From NCBI RefSeq assembly GCF_014647975.1, contig NZ_BMQF01000033.1, forward strand, positions 1-53,724: DNA of 53,724 nt. The letters run 5' to 3'. The position numbers were made by a program, and so were the translations under genes. The notes beneath the pieces are model-generated. The model was given only the letters and a program-made list of their open reading frames with translations, did no database searches and was not told the origin of the DNA. Positions within the stretch are counted from its first letter, which is position 1. Every line of letters begins with the position of its first letter. Source of the DNA: Streptomyces fumigatiscleroticus. GTDB lineage: Bacteria > Actinomycetota > Actinomycetes > Streptomycetales > Streptomycetaceae. This document shows positions 25,332 to 32,745 of the stretch, one piece after another.

Positions 25332-26342
25332 TCAGGCCGTGCCGCGCCGGCGGACGGCGGCCGTGGCGGTCCGGCGGCGCAGCAGCCAGAAGGCGGCCAC
25401 GGTGAGCAGGACGGTGACGGCGGCCAGGAGGCCGGTCGCGGTGAGCTGGAGGGGCCAGTAGTGGGCCCGGGGGTGGTAGTCGCGGTAGTAGCCCACGGCA
25501 TCGAGCCGGGCGTAGGCCTCGGCGCAGGAGGGATGGGCGCCGATGCCGCAGAGCGGGCGGGCGACGTGGGCGCCGCCGGCGGTCACCAGGCCCTCGTCGA
25601 CGGTGATGCCCGCACCGGCGGGGCCGTCGCCGCCCAGGGCGGTGACGCGGGTGACGGAGGGCCACAGGTGGGGCAGCACCGTGCCGACGGCGGCCCACAG
25701 GGCGGCCAGGGCGACGGCGCCGGTGAAGAGCGCGGCGAGGGCACGGCGCAGCAGCAGTCCCGCCAGGGCGCCGACGACCAGGCCGGCCAGGGCCAAGGCG
25801 ACGGTGAGGGGGCCGTTCGCGTAGAAGGTGAGGATGTCGTACCAGCGGTCGGCGGTGTCGATGCGGCCCTCGCCCGCTGTCCACACCAGACGGTGCAGCC
25901 ACACCAGCAGGGTGGTCCCGGCGGTGACCAGGACGGCCGGCACGGTCAGGGCCGTGGCCAGCCAGCGCACCGGCGAGACGGACTGGGTCCAGGCCAGCCG
26001 GGCCGTGCCGGTCTCCAGCTCGCGGCCGGTGAGTCCGCCGCCCGCCCACGCCGCGGTGAGGAAGGGCACCGCGAGGACGGCGAGGGTCGTGTACTGGTAG
26101 AGGTCCTTGTAGCGCAGGATGGCCGCCTGGTCGTACGAGCACCGGGCGGTCAGGCCGCAGGCGTTGTACTGCCGCCAGGCCTGCGCCGCGGCGTCGGTGA
26201 GCGGTCCCCACAGCCACAGCAGCGCGGCCCCGAGCACCAGCACCAGGGCCGCCCAGGTGCACAGGGCCGGCCGGTGCAGCCGCAGCAGCCAGCGCGTCCG
26301 GCGGGAGGCCGGAGCCGGGGAGGGCAGGGTCAGGGCGGTCAC
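25332..26342 (-). CDS. ABC-2 type transporter permease
   Basis: A 336-residue membrane protein with about six hydrophobic segments. The first is near residue 30 (WAALVLVLGAALLWLWGPL) and the last near 305. Extracellular loops are fairly long and the tail is Arg-rich. The layout suits the permease of a YtrA-type ABC system. The GTG start overlaps the ATPase stop as GTGA. It is the last gene of the GntR-ABC operon. Substrate is unknown; related systems in Gram-positive bacteria respond to cell-wall stress or export small molecules. Confidence 0.8.
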   Translation of the reverse strand: MTALTLPSPAPASRRTRWLLRLHRPALCTWAALVLVLGAALLWLWGPLTDAAAQAWRQYNACGLTARCSYDQAAILRYKDLYQYTTLAVLAVPFLTAAWAGGGLTGRELETGTARLAWTQSVSPVRWLATALTVPAVLVTAGTTLLVWLHRLVWTAGEGRIDTADRWYDILTFYANGPLTVALALAGLVVGALAGLLLRRALAALFTGAVALAALWAAVGTVLPHLWPSVTRVTALGGDGPAGAGITVDEGLVTAGGAHVARPLCGIGAHPSCAEAYARLDAVGYYRDYHPRAHYWPLQLTATGLLAAVTVLLTVAAFWLLRRRTATAAVRRRGTA

Positions 26343-27220
26343 GCGGTGGTCTCCTGAAGCTCGGTGGGGGCGGGCGCCTCGGGGTTGCGCAGATAGGACA
26401 GGACGAGTTCCTCCAGGGTCGGGGCGCCGGCGCGCCAGTCGCCGGGCAGCGGCCCCGCCGGGCGGAGCACCGCGCTGAGCTGGCGGCCCGTGGTGCGGGA
26501 GGTGACGACGGTGTGCGGGGCCAGGGACGTACCCGCCGGGGCCGACACGCGCGTGTGGGCGGCCAGCAGGTCGTCGATCTCGCCCGCCAGCCGGACCCGG
26601 CCGCCGCCGACGAGCAGCAGATGGTCGCAGGAGTCCTCCAGCTCGGCGACCACGTGCGAGGACATCACGATGGTGGTGCCGTGCTCGGCGGCCTGGGCCA
26701 TCAGGCTGCCCATCAGCTCGTGCCGGGCCAGCGGGTCCAGATCGGCCATCGGCTCGTCCAGCAGGAGCAGTTCCGGCCGCTTGGCCAGTGCGAGCGCGAG
26801 CGCCACCCGGGTGCGCAGACCGCCCGAGAGCGCGCGGATGCGCTTGCCCGGATCCAGGTCGCCGCCGGCCACCACCCGCTCGGCGGTGCGCGCGTCCCAG
26901 CGGCCGGGATTGAGGTCGGCGCCCATGCGCAGCGTCTCGGCGACGGTGAGCTGCGGGTAGAGGGGCTTGTGCTGGTCGACGAAGGCCACGCGCGCGCGTG
27001 CCGACGCCGGCTCGCCGCCCAGCACGGTGAGCGTGCCCTCGGTGGGGGCCAGCAGGCCGGCGGCGAGGGCGAGCAGCGTGGACTTGCCCGCTCCGTTGGG
27101 GCCGACGACGGCGCAGACGCGCCCGGCGGGCAGCCGGAAGGTGCAGTGCCGCAGCCCCCATCCGCCGCGCCGCCCGAAGCGCTTGCCCAGTTCGGCCGCC
27201 TCCATGGCGGTGTCGGTCAT
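26339..27220 (-). CDS. ABC transporter ATP-binding protein
   Basis: A 293-residue ABC ATPase. Walker A is GPNGAGKST near residue 41, the signature is the divergent LSGGLRTRVALALALAKRPE near 130, Walker B is LLLLDEPMADLDP, and the switch His is in IVMSSHVVAELED. The C-terminal 80 residues form the extra domain seen in drug and lantibiotic-type exporters. The start ATG overlaps the gntR stop (ATGA) and its stop overlaps the permease GTG, so all three genes are translationally coupled. Confidence 0.9.
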   Translation of the reverse strand: MTDTAMEAAELGKRFGRRGGWGLRHCTFRLPAGRVCAVVGPNGAGKSTLLALAAGLLAPTEGTLTVLGGEPASARARVAFVDQHKPLYPQLTVAETLRMGADLNPGRWDARTAERVVAGGDLDPGKRIRALSGGLRTRVALALALAKRPELLLLDEPMADLDPLARHELMGSLMAQAAEHGTTIVMSSHVVAELEDSCDHLLLVGGGRVRLAGEIDDLLAAHTRVSAPAGTSLAPHTVVTSRTTGRQLSAVLRPAGPLPGDWRAGAPTLEELVLSYLRNPEAPAPTELQETTA

Positions 27221-27690
27221 GACGCCCCTCCCTGATCGCGCCGATCGCGTTGATCGCGCCGATCGCGTTGCTCGTGCTGCTCGTGCTGCTCGTGCTGGGC
27301 CCGCTCTCCGGCGTGGTGCGCGAAGTGCTGCTCGAGTACGGCGGAGAAGAGCGCGGCCACGTCCTCCCGCTCCAGGCCGGCAGCGCGGGCCCGTACCGCC
27401 CAGGCGTCGAGTTCGCCGCGCAGCGGCGAGTCGGCCGGGGCCGCGCCCAGCGAGCGCCGTACGAAGGTGCCCAGTCCGCGCCGGGCCTCGACCAGGCCCT
27501 CGCGTTCCAGCTCGCGGTAGGCCTTCAGCACCGTGTTGGGGTTGATGGCGGTGGCCTCGACCACTTCGCGGGCCGTGGGCAGCTTGTCGCCGGGCCGCAG
27601 CAGGTTCAGCCGGATGGCCTGCTTGGTCTGCTGGACGATCTGGACGTAGGTGGCCACGCCGCTGTGCCGGTCGATGCGGTAGGCGACCAC
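27217..27690 (-). CDS. GntR-family regulator, YtrA subfamily
   Basis: A 157-residue regulator. The winged helix-turn-helix covers residues 10-75 (KLPTAREVVEATAINPNTVL and AYRELEREGLVEARRGLGTF). Only a short helical tail follows, as in the YtrA subfamily, which controls ABC transporters. The tail ends in a low-complexity run of His/Gln/Glu and Arg/Asp repeats encoded by tandem DNA repeats. The GTG start lies 4 bases from a 17-bp-arm palindrome that contains the ribosome-binding site, suggesting autorepression. It heads the operon with the ATPase and permease. Confidence 0.9.
   Translation of the reverse strand: MVAYRIDRHSGVATYVQIVQQTKQAIRLNLLRPGDKLPTAREVVEATAINPNTVLKAYRELEREGLVEARRGLGTFVRRSLGAAPADSPLRGELDAWAVRARAAGLEREDVAALFSAVLEQHFAHHAGERAQHEQHEQHEQRDRRDQRDRRDQGGAS
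27234..27298. repeat. in-frame tandem repeats at the 3' end of the GntR gene
   Basis: On the coding strand, 9-base CAGCACGAG units in three copies are followed by two 18-base copies of CAACGCGATCGGCGCGAT. They add a charged tail (QHE repeats, then QRDRRD repeats) without breaking the frame. Such runs are prone to copy-number change. Confidence 0.85.
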
Positions 27691-27694
27691 TCGT

Positions 27695-27734
27695 CAACCA
27701 CCCTTTCACTAATTGAGTAGTGAAAGGGTGGTTG
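27695..27734. promoter_or_regulatory. 17-bp-arm palindromic operator of the GntR/YtrA regulator
   Basis: A perfect inverted repeat: CAACCACCCTTTCACTA (27695-27711), a 6-base spacer, then its exact complement (27718-27734). It lies directly before the gntR start and includes the AAAGGG ribosome-binding region. The divergent sigma gene starts 65 bases away on the other side. The AT-rich core stands out against the GC-rich background. Confidence 0.85.
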
Positions 27735-27799
27735 AAGGGGCCCGGAAAGTCAACCGCGATCGTGTGAACCGGCCGGCCGGGACGGACCGATGAGGAGAC

Positions 27800-28342
27800 G
27801 TGAGCGAAACGAGAAGCGACGGGGAGCTGCTGCGGGCCGTCGCCGCGGACGGGGACCGGCGCGCCTTCGAGGAGCTGTACCGCCGGTACGCCCCCTGGCT
27901 GACCGCGCGGATGCGCAGCCGGTGCGCCGACGCCGCCGTCGTCGACGACGTCGTCCAGGAGACGTTCCTCGCCATCTGGCGGGGCAGTGCCCGCTACCAC
28001 CGGGAGGGGGACGTGGCCGGGTGGCTGTGGCGCATCGCCTCGCGGCGGCTGGTCGACGCGCTGCGCGGCGACGGGGCGCGCGGGCGGCTGCGGCAGGCGC
28101 TGGCGCGGCTGCGCCACCGGGACGAGGCGTCGGCGGAGGAACGCGTGCTCGCGGGGGTTGAGCACGGGGACCTGGCCGGCGCCCTGGTCCGGCTCTCGCC
28201 GGAGCTGCGCGCGGTGCTCCAGGCCACGGTCGTCGACGGGCTGACCACCCGGGAGGCGGCCGTCCTCCTCGGCATACCGCCGGGCACGGTCAAGACGCGG
28301 GCGATGCGGGCCCGCAGGCAACTGCGGGAGGCGCTGGCATGA
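27800..28342 (+). CDS. ECF-family RNA polymerase sigma factor
   Basis: A 180-residue ECF sigma factor. Region 2 (FEELYRRYAPWLTARMRSRC to GDVAGWLWRIASRRLVDALR, about residues 25-95) binds the -10 element. Region 4 (LVRLSPELRAVLQATVVDGL and TTREAAVLLGIPPGTVKTRA, about 130-175) binds the -35. The GTG start has GGAGA at a suitable distance. It is followed, through a 13-codon overlapping ORF, by its probable membrane anti-sigma factor. It heads the plus-strand operon divergent from gntR. Confidence 0.92.
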   Translation: MSETRSDGELLRAVAADGDRRAFEELYRRYAPWLTARMRSRCADAAVVDDVVQETFLAIWRGSARYHREGDVAGWLWRIASRRLVDALRGDGARGRLRQALARLRHRDEASAEERVLAGVEHGDLAGALVRLSPELRAVLQATVVDGLTTREAAVLLGIPPGTVKTRAMRARRQLREALA

Positions 28343-28380
28343 GGGCACACATCGCACCCCGAACGGAGGTGGCGGCATGA
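28339..28380 (+). CDS. possible 13-residue bridging ORF between sigma and anti-sigma genes
   Basis: The ATG overlaps the sigma stop (ATGA at 28339) and the TGA overlaps the anti-sigma ATG (ATGA at 28377). The ORF encodes MRAHIAPRTEVAA. It contains the GGAGGTGG ribosome-binding site of the anti-sigma gene. It may only serve to carry ribosomes across the gap; a peptide function is unlikely but not excluded. A chance ORF is the alternative. Confidence 0.35.
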   Translation: MRAHIAPRTEVAA

Positions 28381-29219
28381 CATGGCACGTCCCCGAGGAC
28401 GATCTGCGGGCCTATGCCCGGGGAGAGCTGGCACCGCCCGCCCTGTGGTCCACCGACACCCACCTCACCGCCTGCGCGCACTGCCGCGGTGTCCTCGCCG
28501 GCGCCGCCGACCCGGTGGCGCTGGACGCCGGGTGGGAGCGGCTCGACGCCGAGCTGGACGCGCCGCGCCCGGGACCGCTGGAGGCGCTGCTGACGCGGCT
28601 CGGCGTCGCGGACCACACCGCACGGCTGCTCGCGGCCACGCCCGTGCTGCGGCGCTCCTGGCTGGGCGCCGTCGTCGCCGTACTGCTGCTGACCGTGGCC
28701 GCCGCGCACCTGACCGGGGCCGGACAGGCGCCCACGCTCTTCCTCGCCCTCGCTCCGCTGCTGCCGCTCGCCGGGGTGGCCCTGTCCTACGGGCCCGTCC
28801 TGGACCCGACGTACGAGATGGCGGTCGTCTCCCCGACGCACGGGTTCCGGCTGCTGATGATCCGCACGGTCGCCGTGCTGGCCGTGGCGCTCGGCCTCAA
28901 CGGTCTGGCGACCCTCGCCCTGCCCGGGTACGGGCTGCGGGCGCTGGCCTGGCTGCTGCCCGCGCTCGCCCTGACCGCGACCGGGCTGGCGCTGACGCCC
29001 CGGCTGGGACCGGTGGCGGCACCGTCCGTGACCGGCGGCGCCTGGGTCGCGGTCCTGCTGGCCGCGGACGCCGCGCGGCCGGCCGCCGACGGTCCGCTCG
29101 CACCGTTCACCGCGGCCGGGCAGGGCGTGGCCGCGGTGGTCGCGGCGCTCGGCGCCGGGCTGCTCCTGATCGCCCGTGACCGTTTCGACCTGTACCGGGG
29201 CGGGGGGAGCGCCGCATGA
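28377..29219 (+). CDS. membrane anti-sigma factor with zinc-binding motif
   Basis: A 280-residue protein. The N-terminal cytoplasmic part (about 1-95) holds the HxxxCxxC zinc anti-sigma motif as HLTACAHC near residue 30. Six or so membrane segments follow (from about residue 98 to 272). Most ZAS-family anti-sigmas have one membrane span, so this is an unusually polytopic version that may sense membrane or transporter state. Its N-terminal domain should bind the adjacent ECF sigma. The stop overlaps the start of the 27-codon ORF. Confidence 0.85.
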   Translation: MTWHVPEDDLRAYARGELAPPALWSTDTHLTACAHCRGVLAGAADPVALDAGWERLDAELDAPRPGPLEALLTRLGVADHTARLLAATPVLRRSWLGAVVAVLLLTVAAAHLTGAGQAPTLFLALAPLLPLAGVALSYGPVLDPTYEMAVVSPTHGFRLLMIRTVAVLAVALGLNGLATLALPGYGLRALAWLLPALALTATGLALTPRLGPVAAPSVTGGAWVAVLLAADAARPAADGPLAPFTAAGQGVAAVVAALGAGLLLIARDRFDLYRGGGSAA

Positions 29220-29299
29220 GCGCCCCGGTCCGCGCGCCCCGGTCCCGTCCCACCGTCCACGTCCACGTCCACATCCACTTCCACGGGAGTGCCGTATGA
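29216..29299 (+). CDS. 27-residue histidine-striped microprotein candidate
   Basis: An ORF of 27 codons whose ATG overlaps the anti-sigma stop (ATGA at 29216) and whose TGA overlaps the ABC ATPase ATG (ATGA at 29296). After an Arg/Pro-rich start it reads VHVHVHIHFHG. Six His alternate with beta-branched or aromatic residues, so in a strand all His would lie on one face, a likely metal-binding array. The ribosome-binding site of the next gene (GGGAG) lies inside it. I know no described family. The peptide could be functional, or the ORF could only couple translation. Confidence 0.5.
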   Translation: MSAPVRAPRSRPTVHVHVHIHFHGSAV

Positions 29300-30159
29300 C
29301 CCCCACCGTCTCCGCCACCGGGCTCAGCCTCCGCTACGGCTCCGTCCGCGCCCTCGACGACGTGTCGCTGGGGCTCACCCCGGGCGTCACCGGACTGCTC
29401 GGGCCCAACGGCGCCGGAAAGACCACCCTGCTGCGGGTGCTCGCCACCGCCGTGCCCGCCGACCGCGGTGCCTTCACCGTGCTCGGGCACGACCCCGGCA
29501 GCGCGCGCGGCCGCCAGGAGGTGCGGCGCCGGCTCGGCTATCTGCCGCAGACGCCCGGCTTCCACCCGGACTTCACGGCCTTCGAGTTCGTCGACTACGT
29601 GGCGATCCTGAAGGAGCTGACCGACCGCGCCGCCCGCCACCGCGAGGTGCGCCGCGTGCTGGACGAGGTGGACCTGTCCGACGTACGGGGCCGCCGTATC
29701 AAGAAGCTGTCCGGGGGCATGCGGCAGCGGGTCGCGCTGGCCGCCGCGCTCGTCGGCGACCCCGGCTTCCTGGTCCTGGACGAGCCGACCGTCGGCCTCG
29801 ACCCCGAGCAGCGCATACGTTTCCGGGAGCTGATCGCGGGCGCCGGCGAGGGGCGCACGGTGCTGCTGTCCACGCACCAGACCGAGGACGTCGCGATGCT
29901 CTGCCACCGCGTGCTGGTCATGGCCTGCGGCCGGATCCGCTTCGACGGCACCCCGGCCGAGCTGACCGAGCGGGCCGCCGGCCGGGTCTGGAGCAGCACC
30001 GGACGCGACCCGGGCGCGAAGGCGGGCTGGCGCACCGGAACGGGGTCCTTCCGCAACGTGGGCGACCCGCCCCCCGGCGCCGACCTGCTCGAACCCACCC
30101 TGGAGGACGGCTATCTGCTCACCCTCGACGGCGCCGGACACACGGAGGTGGCGGCATGA
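29296..30159 (+). CDS. ABC transporter ATP-binding protein
   Basis: A 287-residue ABC ATPase. Walker A is GPNGAGKTT near residue 37, the signature is LSGGMRQRVALAAALVGDPG near 138, Walker B is FLVLDEPTVGLDP, and the switch His is in VLLSTHQTEDVAM. The extended C-terminus resembles ABC-2 exporters. It is translationally coupled on both sides and probably works with the large permease that follows. Control by the ECF sigma factor is inferred from the operon. Confidence 0.9.
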   Translation: MTPTVSATGLSLRYGSVRALDDVSLGLTPGVTGLLGPNGAGKTTLLRVLATAVPADRGAFTVLGHDPGSARGRQEVRRRLGYLPQTPGFHPDFTAFEFVDYVAILKELTDRAARHREVRRVLDEVDLSDVRGRRIKKLSGGMRQRVALAAALVGDPGFLVLDEPTVGLDPEQRIRFRELIAGAGEGRTVLLSTHQTEDVAMLCHRVLVMACGRIRFDGTPAELTERAAGRVWSSTGRDPGAKAGWRTGTGSFRNVGDPPPGADLLEPTLEDGYLLTLDGAGHTEVAA

Positions 30160-31685
30160 GCGCGGTCGTGACGCCCCGGGCGGCCCCGTCCGCCGTGCCC
30201 ACCGAGGCACCGCGGGACGGCTGGGCGGCCGTGTTCGCCCTGGCCCGCTTCGAGACGCGCAAGCTGCTGACGCGCCTCCCCACCCTCGTCGCGTTCACCG
30301 TGTACGTCGCCTGGATCGTGTGGCACGCGACGAGATCCTGGGACGACCACCCGGCCCTCCAGAACGTGGACCGGGTCACCCAGAGCGTCCCGCCGCTGGT
30401 CGGCCTCGCGGTCCTGCTGTGCGCGAACTCCGCCGGGCTGCGCTCCCGGCGCCACGGCACCGAGCCCCACTTCGCGGTGCTGCCGCTCCAGCCCTGGCGC
30501 CGTACGGCGGCGCACGCGCTGTCCGTCGTCCCGGCGGCCCTGCTCACCGCGGTCTGCGTGGCCGGGCAGTTCACCTGGGAGGCGCTCAAGCCGGGAGCCG
30601 TCGGGCACGGCTCGCCGGCCGAGCTGGCCGTGGGCCCGCTGACGGTCCTGCTGTTCGGCGCGACCGGGGTGCTGCTGGCCCGGCTCGTGCGCTCCGCCTT
30701 CGCGGCGCCGCTGCTCACCGTCTGCTTCCTGTTCCTGTTCGTCCTCGGCACGGGAACCTCCGGCGACGACGCGACGGGGTGGCTGACGCCGAGCGTCCCC
30801 CAGCTCGGCCCCACCCTCCCCTCCGGCCTGCTGGACCGCCCCGCCGCCTGGCACGCCCTGTATCTGCTCGGCGCGGCCCTGACCGCGGCCGTCCTCGCGG
30901 TGCTGGTCGCCGGTGCCCGCCACTGGACCGTACGGGCGGGTCTCGCCCTGACGCTGGCACTGGCCCTGACCGGGGCCGTCGCCCAGGCGGCCGGTGTGTC
31001 GCCGTCGCCGGAGACGACCGCGGCCCGCGAGCGCGCCTCGGTCACCCCGGAGAAAGAGCAGACCTGCGTGGAGCGCGGCCGGTCGAGGTACTGCGCCTTC
31101 CCCGAGTGGACGGCGTGGACCGGTTCCTGGGCCGGTGTCGTGGACCGGGTGCAGTCCCTGGCGGGCGGCACCGCGAGCACCCAGGGCCTGGTGGTACGGC
31201 AGCGCGTCGAGGCCCGCTACGGGCTGGAGAGCGACTCGGCCCTCGCCCCGTCGGCCACCGCCCACCAGGTGACCGTGGGCACCGAGTGGGGCGGCAACCG
31301 GGTGCCGGAGTTCGCCACCGCCGTCGCCGCCGTACTGGTCGCGGGCAGCGAGAAGGCGGCGAGCGACATGTGCGACGGGCGGATGGTGACCGTCATGTGG
31401 CTCTCCGTGGGCTGGCAGGACGACCCGCTGGACGTTCTGCGCCGGGTCCGCCTCGACGACAGCCTCAAGGGCGCGGCCGTCGTCCTGGCGCCCACCGACC
31501 CGCTGCTGATGACCTCGGACGTGACCACCGTCGTACGGAACCTGCTCGCGAAGCCGCGTGCCGAGGTCACCGCGAAGGTGAAGGAGCACTGGGCCGAGCT
31601 GACGGCTCCCGGGGTGACGTCGGCGCGGGCCGCGCGGCTGCTGGGCGTGACCGCTCCGAAGGCCGCGGACACGTGCGGGGAGTGA
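30156..31685 (+). CDS. ABC transporter permease with extracellular C-terminal domain
   Basis: A 509-residue protein. Six membrane helices lie between about residues 40 and 280. A soluble domain of about 215 residues follows, beginning near the cysteine pair in EKEQTCVERGRSRYCAF, which could form a disulfide outside the cell. The last third has a mixed alpha/beta pattern (EKAASDMCDGRMVTVMWLSV) and more Cys. The ATG overlaps the ATPase stop, and its TGA overlaps the next GTG. I do not recognise the extracellular domain; it may be a sensor or substrate-binding part. Confidence 0.78.
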   Translation: MSAVVTPRAAPSAVPTEAPRDGWAAVFALARFETRKLLTRLPTLVAFTVYVAWIVWHATRSWDDHPALQNVDRVTQSVPPLVGLAVLLCANSAGLRSRRHGTEPHFAVLPLQPWRRTAAHALSVVPAALLTAVCVAGQFTWEALKPGAVGHGSPAELAVGPLTVLLFGATGVLLARLVRSAFAAPLLTVCFLFLFVLGTGTSGDDATGWLTPSVPQLGPTLPSGLLDRPAAWHALYLLGAALTAAVLAVLVAGARHWTVRAGLALTLALALTGAVAQAAGVSPSPETTAARERASVTPEKEQTCVERGRSRYCAFPEWTAWTGSWAGVVDRVQSLAGGTASTQGLVVRQRVEARYGLESDSALAPSATAHQVTVGTEWGGNRVPEFATAVAAVLVAGSEKAASDMCDGRMVTVMWLSVGWQDDPLDVLRRVRLDDSLKGAAVVLAPTDPLLMTSDVTTVVRNLLAKPRAEVTAKVKEHWAELTAPGVTSARAARLLGVTAPKAADTCGE

Positions 31686-32368
31686 CCCGGGCCCTGATGG
31701 CCCCGGTGTGGCGGACGCTGCCGTGGCGGACGCTCGGCGCCGCCGGTGGCGTGGGGCTGCTGCTCGCCGCCACGGCACGGGTGTCGGGGACGGGCGGCGA
31801 GCCCGACCGGTGGTCGACGCTCACCCTGCTGCGGGCCGCCGCCCTGGCCGGTGCGCTCGGGCTGGCGTTCCTGCTGGACGACCCGGCCCGGCACACGACG
31901 GCCGCCGTACCCGCCCGGCGCCCGGTCCGGCAGGCGCTGCGGGCCGCGCTCGTCGCCCCGTTCGCCGCGCTGTGGTGGGCGGCGGCGCTGTGCCTCGCCC
32001 CGGCCGCGGCCCGGCCCCCGGTGGGGGACATCACCCTGGAGGCGGCGGTGGCCTGCGTGCTCGCGCCGGCCTGTGCCGCCGCCGTGGTGCGTCTGACGGA
32101 CCGGGCACGGCCGGGTCGGGCCGTCGCGGCGGCCCTGCTGGCCGCGGCGGTCCTCGCGCCGCTGCTGCTGCCGGACCGCTGGGCCCTGTTCGCCGGGACC
32201 GACGACGTCCGGTGGGAGGCGGCCCACGACCGGTGGGCGGTGCTGCTGGCCGGGGCGGTGACGCTGTGGGCGACATGCGCCCCGGACCCGCTACGCCGCC
32301 GCCTACGCAGCCGCCTACGCCTACGCCGCCGCCCCCCGAGCCGCTCCGCCCGAGCCGGTTCCGCTTGA
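31682..32368 (+). CDS. polytopic membrane protein of the sigma/ABC operon
   Basis: A 228-residue protein with about six hydrophobic segments and a strongly basic Arg/Leu tail. The GTG start overlaps the upstream stop as GTGA, so it is the last coupled gene of the sigma operon. Composition suggests a second permease subunit of the exporter. The 3' end runs into a 15-bp tandem repeat, and the stop codon lies within it. Shifting the frame there would give a long EPVPS-type repeat instead, so the true C-terminus deserves checking. No known family is recognised. Confidence 0.7.
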   Translation: MTRALMAPVWRTLPWRTLGAAGGVGLLLAATARVSGTGGEPDRWSTLTLLRAAALAGALGLAFLLDDPARHTTAAVPARRPVRQALRAALVAPFAALWWAAALCLAPAAARPPVGDITLEAAVACVLAPACAAAVVRLTDRARPGRAVAAALLAAAVLAPLLLPDRWALFAGTDDVRWEAAHDRWAVLLAGAVTLWATCAPDPLRRRLRSRLRLRRRPPSRSARAGSA

Positions 32369-32470
32369 GCCGGTTCCGTCCGATTCGGCTCCGCCCGAAC
32401 CGGTACCGTCCGAGCCGGTTCCGCTTGAGCCGGTTTCATCCGAGCCGGTTCCGCCCGAACCGCCCCCGCC
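32338..32470. repeat. 15-bp degenerate tandem repeat, about 9 copies
   Basis: Units resemble GAGCCGGTTCCGCTT and GAGCCGGTTCCGTCC. They begin inside the last codons of the membrane protein gene and continue about 100 bases past its stop. Depending on frame they read EPVPS, SRFRP or similar pentapeptides. Confidence 0.9.
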
Positions 32471-32745
32471 CGGCCGACGGCCCGACGCAACCCGCCCCGC
32501 CCCCATCCGCACCCGCCGCGAAATGGACATAGCTCCCGTCGCTTACCGGCCGCGCGGCGCATGGGGTACGCGCCCGGTTCCGGCCGCGCGGCGCATGGGG
32601 TACGCGCCCGGTTCCGGCCGGGGGCGGACGGGGATACGTGCCCCGTTCCGGCCGGGGCGGGCGGGATGCGGGTGCGCGCCGGACTCCGGCCGGGGCGGGC
32701 GTGTTGCTCCCGTCGCTTCCCGGCCGGGCGGGGACGAGGGTGCTG
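32369..32745. other. repeat-rich interval between convergent genes
   Basis: No credible gene is seen in these 377 bases. They hold the rest of the 15-bp repeat, then two perfect 34-base copies (32551-32584 and 32585-32618, each starting CGCGCGGCGCATGGGG) and further decayed GTTCCGGCCGGGG-like segments to about 32720. The bounding genes (membrane protein and mshD) converge here. Confidence 0.7.
32551..32618. repeat. 34-bp perfect tandem duplication
   Basis: Two identical 34-base units lie head to tail, each containing ATGGGGTACGCGCCCGGTTC. Decayed partial copies follow. No coding role is apparent. Confidence 0.9.

Noticed and set aside
24895..26262. 455-codon minus-strand ORF over the ppk upstream region and ABC permease
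   Set aside because: Arg/Pro-rich frame with repetitive tail, offset from the real permease frame, no ribosome-binding site.
31708..32532. Frame carrying SRFRP repeats downstream of the sigma/ABC operon
   Set aside because: It is out of frame with the membrane protein whose GTGA overlap and hydrophobic pattern are convincing. The repeat reading is a by-product of the 15-bp DNA repeat.
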